A DNA stretch of 64,000 bases from Sistotremastrum niveocremeum HHB9708. Lineage: Eukaryota; Basidiomycota; Agaricomycetes; Sistotremastrales; Sistotremastraceae. Made by a program: the position numbers and the translations under genes. The first letter of the stretch is position 1, and each line of letters opens with the position of its first letter. Location of the stretch: the NCBI GenBank assembly GCA_001630475.1, contig KV419455.1, positions 1 through 64,000 on the forward strand. Reading direction: 5' to 3'. Of the stretch, positions 59,893 through 64,000 are shown in pieces. Under the pieces are notes generated by a model. That model worked only from the letters and a program-made list of their open reading frames with translations, searched no databases and had not been told where the DNA came from.

Positions 59893-60167
59893 CTTGCAAC
59901 CTCGAGTTATTACTGATTGGCTTTGAGAATATACTGAGTGATAGTGTGCTAAGTTGTGAGGAAGAGGTGTCTCCATACAGTCGTGCCCGACTGAGGATAA
60001 AGATGCATCTGCTCACTTATCGTACTCAGACATATAGAGACTTGCTTTTCAATAGTCCATTTGTTTGTTAATACACTCGATCATACTAGTACATGGTTTG
60101 TTTGCTTTGTTATGGATGTCATTTCAGTCTCTGAATACCCATTGATTGTCCCAGTGAGAATAGCCTC

Positions 60168-61159
60168 TCAGTCCGAGACCTTCATTCCTCGCGCAGACTC
60201 GATATCGTACTGGGGAAAATTCGGTCTTAGGAAAAAAAAGACGGAAAATGGCCCGAGACTCACCTCATCTGTATATGTGTCCACTGACCGCTCGATGCGT
60301 ATAAAGTGACCTTCAGAGTTAGAGAAGGTTTGAGGCTGCGTTTATAGGCCAATATAACCATGAAATTGGGCATGAGAAATACGGAGCTCACTTGAGACTT
60401 GACAACGGCACGACTCGGCATGCTCAGCTTGCCACGTGGTTCGCGACGCTCGAACGGAGAGTCGGGCAGTTTCAGGCTTCTTCCTATTTCCAACGACCTG
60501 GGGCTGATAGAATGAGTTGTGGGCGAATTATGAGTCAGGCCATATATCTCCGGACCGAGTCCATTTCCAGCCATATACGTCTGTAACGTTGCCCTGGTAT
60601 TGAGGCTGATTTTGATTTTATTCAGTGGTTTAGTTGTTTGATACCAACGTGAAGTGCTTACGACGTCAAGATCGCATTGATGTATACTAGCAGGGCATGA
60701 AAAAGATCAGCATCATTTAAGTGATCAATATTATTATCCTCACGTTGAATGGTGATTTGGAAAAAGCCAAAGAAGATCGGGTCGAGTGGCATACTGGATA
60801 GCTGCAGAAATGGATGCAGCCGATTATATTTGGGTTGAACAAGAGTATTCTTGATGAGACCTACCAGAGCGACAGTAACGGCGTCTCCAATTCTAGTCCG
60901 TTGTCAATCGATATGCAGTCGCCTGAACCAAAGAGAGACATGCGCTGTTGTTATGCCGCTGTTTATGGTGTAGAGAATGAGCGTCAATATGAGAGTATCA
61001 GTCCTAAATTTGAGAATAGAGTCAACGATCTAACAAGGCTTAATACAAACAGACACACCTTTTGTATCCCGTTCGAGCGTAGTGCAAATAATAGCATGTT
61101 GAAAGCGTGATCATGACATCGCATGCGAGGCTCAACGCGGTTGCAGCGGTCGCAAGCGC
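60168..61159 (-). pseudogene. DUF6534-type gene, copy 3, 5' part missing
   Basis: Minus strand, tail to tail with copy 2. Visible exons are LATAATALSLACDVMITLST, CYYLHYARTGYKR; TLILYTINSGITTA; MPLDPIFFGFFQI; VYINAILTSLNTRATLQTYM, AGNGLGPEIYG; HFIRIERSVDTYTDE; PNFPQYDIESARGMKVSD with the stop at 60168. These match the second half of copies 1 and 2 in order. The first four helices are not found upstream to 62 kb; the exon starting at 61159 follows an acceptor (tatacag) with only AT-rich DNA before it. It is probably a truncated copy. Confidence 0.6.
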
Positions 61160-61990
61160 CTGTATAGATTGTTAAATACTCCGGTTTAGTGATTTGTTCG
61201 ACGGTAATGAAGAGTCGACTAACAGACTTGAGGGTCTGTCGACGATAAAAGAAGGGTTTTAGGATTTATAGGGCTTTGTGGTACGAAGATCGAGGTGGAA
61301 TATGTTGTATTTACTCGATGGTAGTACTTAGTATTTTATAACACTGTTCCTACTGCTCGAGACGATGTGAACGAATGTGAAGAGTATTTTTGAGGGTTTT
61401 ATGGTTGATTTTCGATGTAGAAGGGTATCGGGGACTTCAGAGTGCCGAGATTTGATGCTACTAACTCTCAGTCGTGCCTACGAGTCGCGTCTTACGATTC
61501 TCGAGATCACACCGGATGTTTCTTGCTCAGTCTAGGTCTCTGTTTGTCTACTAGAGGGGGATCTGGTACATTGGAGCGTATTCACAGGGGTTTTTTATAC
61601 TAATAAATATGGGGCTGACGAATCGAATGAGTAAAGTGATGAATAAGAAAGATCCTTGATCGACCGGAGTCGCAGGGAGGCTGAGAAAGCGAAATACGAA
61701 GCAGAAAGTGGTAAATAGGAAGGTGACGAAATTAGATTGGGAAAGGATGAATAAGGGCCGTGCCTTCGCGGATATGATATCGCAGATGATGCGTGAGGTT
61801 GATAATCGTGTATCTAAGGTGACGAGGCAGGCGGGCGAATGAGTAATGTGGTTTCGGTGGATATGGACTTTACGACAGGATGTCGGAGTTTGAATTATGG
61901 TTACTAAAAAGGAAAGTCAAACGAAAAAGGAAAAGAAATTTATTATCGGCTACCGAGAGACTCTACATCTCCCGGTGGCTTAGATAATCG
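61160..61990. other. AT-rich intergenic DNA
   Basis: One plus open stretch (61,715-61,840) reads VTKLDWERMNKGRAFADMIS, QMMREVDNRVSKVTRQAGE, polar and helical. It is of unknown origin and without a start or partner exon. Otherwise nothing. Confidence 0.35.
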
Positions 61991-61997
61991 CCCTCGA

Positions 61998-62279
61998 TTA
62001 TGCCGAGGTTCGATGACGTTTTCGGCTGTCCGAGTATGTGATAATGTATTCTTCAGCGTCCAGGGGAATAGACGGAGTTTGTGTTTCGTTAATGTTGAGA
62101 CGATTGGTTGCGGAAGTGAGTGATGGAGTGGTAGATGGTTTAAGACGAGGGTCGGTGGTCGTTGTTGGAGTTCTAAGTGTGTTGGATCGGCTGAGTTCCT
62201 GAGTACGTGCCTGAAGTGCCTGTCGTAGGGCTTCTTCGCGAGAGGGATTCGGGTAGAGAGAGGGATCGCGGTAGTCCAT
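61998..62279 (-). CDS. Short hypothetical protein
   Basis: The start at 62279 gives MDYRDPSLYPNPSREEALRQ, then a polar Thr/Pro-rich middle and the ending LDAEEYIITYSDSRKRHRTS, about 93 residues. The frame stays open 28 codons further upstream but enters the repeat array at 62.37 kb, so the gene may have been cut by that element. No domain. Confidence 0.3.
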   Translation of the reverse strand: MDYRDPSLYPNPSREEALRQALQARTQELSRSNTLRTPTTTTDPRLKPSTTPSLTSATNRLNINETQTPSIPLDAEEYIITYSDSRKRHRTSA

Positions 62280-62374
62280 GTTGAGACGCGAAAGATATGG
62301 AGGACCGTTCTGGTAAATAATCGTACAGGCAGAAAGTGGTCCGTACCATGGTAAAATTACCATATAAGGCTATG

Positions 62375-62665
62375 TTTGGCACCATGCGCGCGCCACTCCC
62401 AGAGGTTGTGGACCACCCTTTTTCATGGACAAAAATCTCTCTAAGTTTTAAGATTTTGGGCCACTGTTGGCGCTGATCCATGTAATTTAGGGGTTTGGCG
62501 TGTGTGCACCACAAAATTTTGGGTGTGGCGTGTGCGCACCATGAAAATTTTCAAAATTTTGAGTCAGTGGCGTTGGATACCAAAAATTTTCCAACTTTGG
62601 CGTGCGTTCACCATGAAATTCTGAAATTTTGAAATTTCACCACGGTGCGCGCGCCACTCCAGGCA
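62375..62665 (+). repeat. Cluster of near-palindromic motif ggcgtgygcncacca
   Basis: Occurs as caccatgcgcgcgccactcc (62,381), ttggcgtgtgtgcaccac (62,474), tggcgtgtgcgcaccatg (62,525), ttggcgtgcgttcaccatg (62,597) and caccacggtgcgcgcgccactcc (62,638), mostly followed by runs of a and t (aaaatttt). Clusters of short motifs like this are typical of the subterminal regions of plant- and fungus-type DNA transposons. No transposase is visible beside it. Confidence 0.55.
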
Positions 62666-63350
62666 AAATTTTGAAAAAATGTCTTTTCTGCCCCATCAGT
62701 CCCCTACAAAGCTCTCAGACAAAACCAGGTCTATACTTTTTCAAAATGTGTGTGATGTGTGTGCGTCAATTTTCGCTTTTTTGCTATTTTGGCTGTGGGG
62801 TAAGGTTGGGTCAGTATTTGAAAAAATATTTGAAAAAATTCATTTACCAAAAGCGGAAATTCAGGGTCCGTGCCGGTCGGCAGAAGCACCGGCTTCGGCC
62901 GAACCGTGGTTCTGGGTCCGTGCCGGTGCGGGGCGGGGAAGCACGGATCCCGCACTTCTGAGTCCAGGCCCAAGAACCCGCCATACTGGCTACATCGAAC
63001 AACTAGGACGATCTCAAACACAGCCTCAATGCAGTGTGCCAACCTCCTTGGGCCTATTCAATTGAATTCCTCACAAGCAAGCCTGTGTTGGGTCTTTGCT
63101 CGCATTGGAGCGAGACATTTGTGTGTATGTCAAGGAGGTGATATTCTCAGTCAAGCAGTACATGAGACATATAAAGCAAAGCCAAGGCAACAATCACGAC
63201 TGTACAAACAAAAGAAAGATACTAGTAGGATAAGAGGAAAGCATAAGGCATATCATATGAAGCCAAATCAGCCCCCAATGTTCTTGAAGAAAGAGAAAAG
63301 AGAAAGACTCTCAAAAAATGTTGTCAAACAGCAATGTTGCCAGTAACCAC
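62666..63350 (+). other. Unassigned sequence with an open frame
   Basis: A plus frame from 62870 to 63346 (158 codons, MPVGRSTGFGRTVVLGPCRC...) and overlapping ones are open but compositionally odd. A 14-bp phrase gggtccgtgccggt occurs twice (62,863 and 62,908). Part of the repeat-rich end; no function assigned. Confidence 0.3.
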
Positions 63351-63908
63351 TCATATGTCAAAAGCGTCCTCCTCAACCTGGACAGCGGTACACTGCATGT
63401 TCTTTGCACGAGCATGCTTGCAATGCCCGTGAGTGCCAGGTGAGAAGGGGTCCGTTCGAGATGAACGTGGATTGGGGGGTTGGAAGATTTTGGCTGGACC
63501 CTGAAGATAGGCATGCCGATGAGGATAGGGATGGCGTTGGAGACATGGTGAGCGTATCAACTTTGCTCTTGGATTCGGAGAGTAGGGGTCCGCATGAGGC
63601 CACCGGACAACGCAGACTCTTTGAGGGATTTGCCATCCAAAGAAATCTGAGCAAAGGCACCATTCAGGTGCAGGAAGACGGGAGGGATGGAATGGGTGGG
63701 CCATGTATCGCTTAGAAGTTTGCAAGTGAAATCTGTGTGACAGGGCAACCAACATCAGAAAGTAATTCACAGCAGACAAGGATCTTATTTCCAACGGGAC
63801 GATATAAACGATGGCGGGTGCTCGGTTCGACAACAGATTTGGGGGAGTCCGTGAAGGAGGTGGATAGAGTTCCAAGGTCCAGTCCACGTGACTGGTCGTA
63901 TTGGGCAA
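63351..63908 (-). other. Long intronless open frame, unassigned
   Basis: 185 codons on minus (MPNTTSHVDWTLELYPPPSR...). A second minus frame (63373-63663) and a plus frame (63404-63715, MHEHACNARECQVRRGPFEM...) are also open over the same DNA. Three overlapping open frames usually mean composition rather than coding. I do not choose between them. Confidence 0.25.
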
Positions 63909-64000
63909 CCGGACCGAAGTCGCGACTGGACTGCAGTTGCCGGTTGCCTCAGTTTCTGAAAATCAGGCAACCGGCAACCGCAGTCATGACCAGTCGTGAC
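63875..64000. repeat. Imperfect palindrome with ggcaaccgg motifs at window end
   Basis: cgactggactgcagttgccg...ttgcctcag faces caggcaaccggcaaccgcag...accagtcgtgac around a loop of about 12 bases; a further inverted piece (ccacgtgactggtcg, ggcaaccgg) lies at 63,880-63,920. It could be the terminus of a transposon continuing outside the window. Confidence 0.6.

Noticed and set aside
61160-62370. Possible retroelement remains
   Set aside because: Open polar stretches occur, but no integrase, protease, reverse-transcriptase or terminal-repeat signal could be recognised.
63351-63908. 185-codon intronless minus frame as a gene
   Set aside because: Two other frames over the same DNA are equally open and none shows a motif; kept only as unassigned sequence.
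1-64000. Bacterial-type features (operons, CRISPR, Shine-Dalgarno sites) and rRNA
   Set aside because: Spliced genes throughout and basidiomycete-specific families; no such elements found.

Overview
The window reads as nuclear DNA of a filamentous basidiomycete, most likely an Agaricomycete. Genes are split by many very short introns (about 41-75 nt, gtRngt...yag). Several families seen here are basidiomycete-typical: DUF6535, DUF6534 seven-helix proteins and a Tnp2/DUF4218 transposase end. There are no operons, Shine-Dalgarno sites, rRNA genes or CRISPR arrays. All gene models were built by eye from splice signals and frame continuity.

Layout. (1) 1-3.1 kb, minus strand: an acidic repeat protein made of tandemly copied exon-intron cassettes, cut by the window edge, preceded by a short basic-protein gene. 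(2) 3.4-33 kb: an accessory block of duplicated, fast-diverging genes. Four recurring parts can be followed: family A (about 200-220 aa, basic N-terminus, C-terminal membrane helices), family B (SUN-domain membrane protein), family C (WD40-like) and family D (unknown, with an FDRLPTGNIMPT motif). They form a large inverted duplication: A(-) B(+) D(-) C(-) at 6.7-10.9 kb faces C(+) D(+) B(-) A(+) at 12.2-16.1 kb, with the mirror axis near 11.4 kb. Further A and C copies lie at 4.0-6.3 kb, and a decayed copy lies at 24.2-25.6 kb. A separate direct duplication pairs 16.6-21.7 kb with 26.7-32.7 kb. The space between these copies holds the 3' end of a Tnp2-type DNA transposon.

(3) 33.6-52.9 kb: an ordinary, gene-dense conserved stretch. 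It contains a SAM methyltransferase, mitochondrial aconitase, an importin-13/Kap122-type karyopherin, a DUF6535 membrane protein (with one probable homopolymer frame break), a CHZ1 histone chaperone, a secreted alpha/beta hydrolase and an APC-family amino-acid transporter. (4) 52.9-64 kb: three DUF6534 seven-helix genes, two on plus and one 5'-truncated on minus. Beyond them is repeat-rich DNA with subterminal-repeat-like motifs and a palindrome at the window end.

The most unusual part is the A/B/C/D cluster. SUN proteins normally sit in the inner nuclear membrane in single copy. Here one sits divergently from a rapidly diverging family of small membrane proteins, and the whole set has been copied several times in both orientations. 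A role at the nuclear envelope is inference only.
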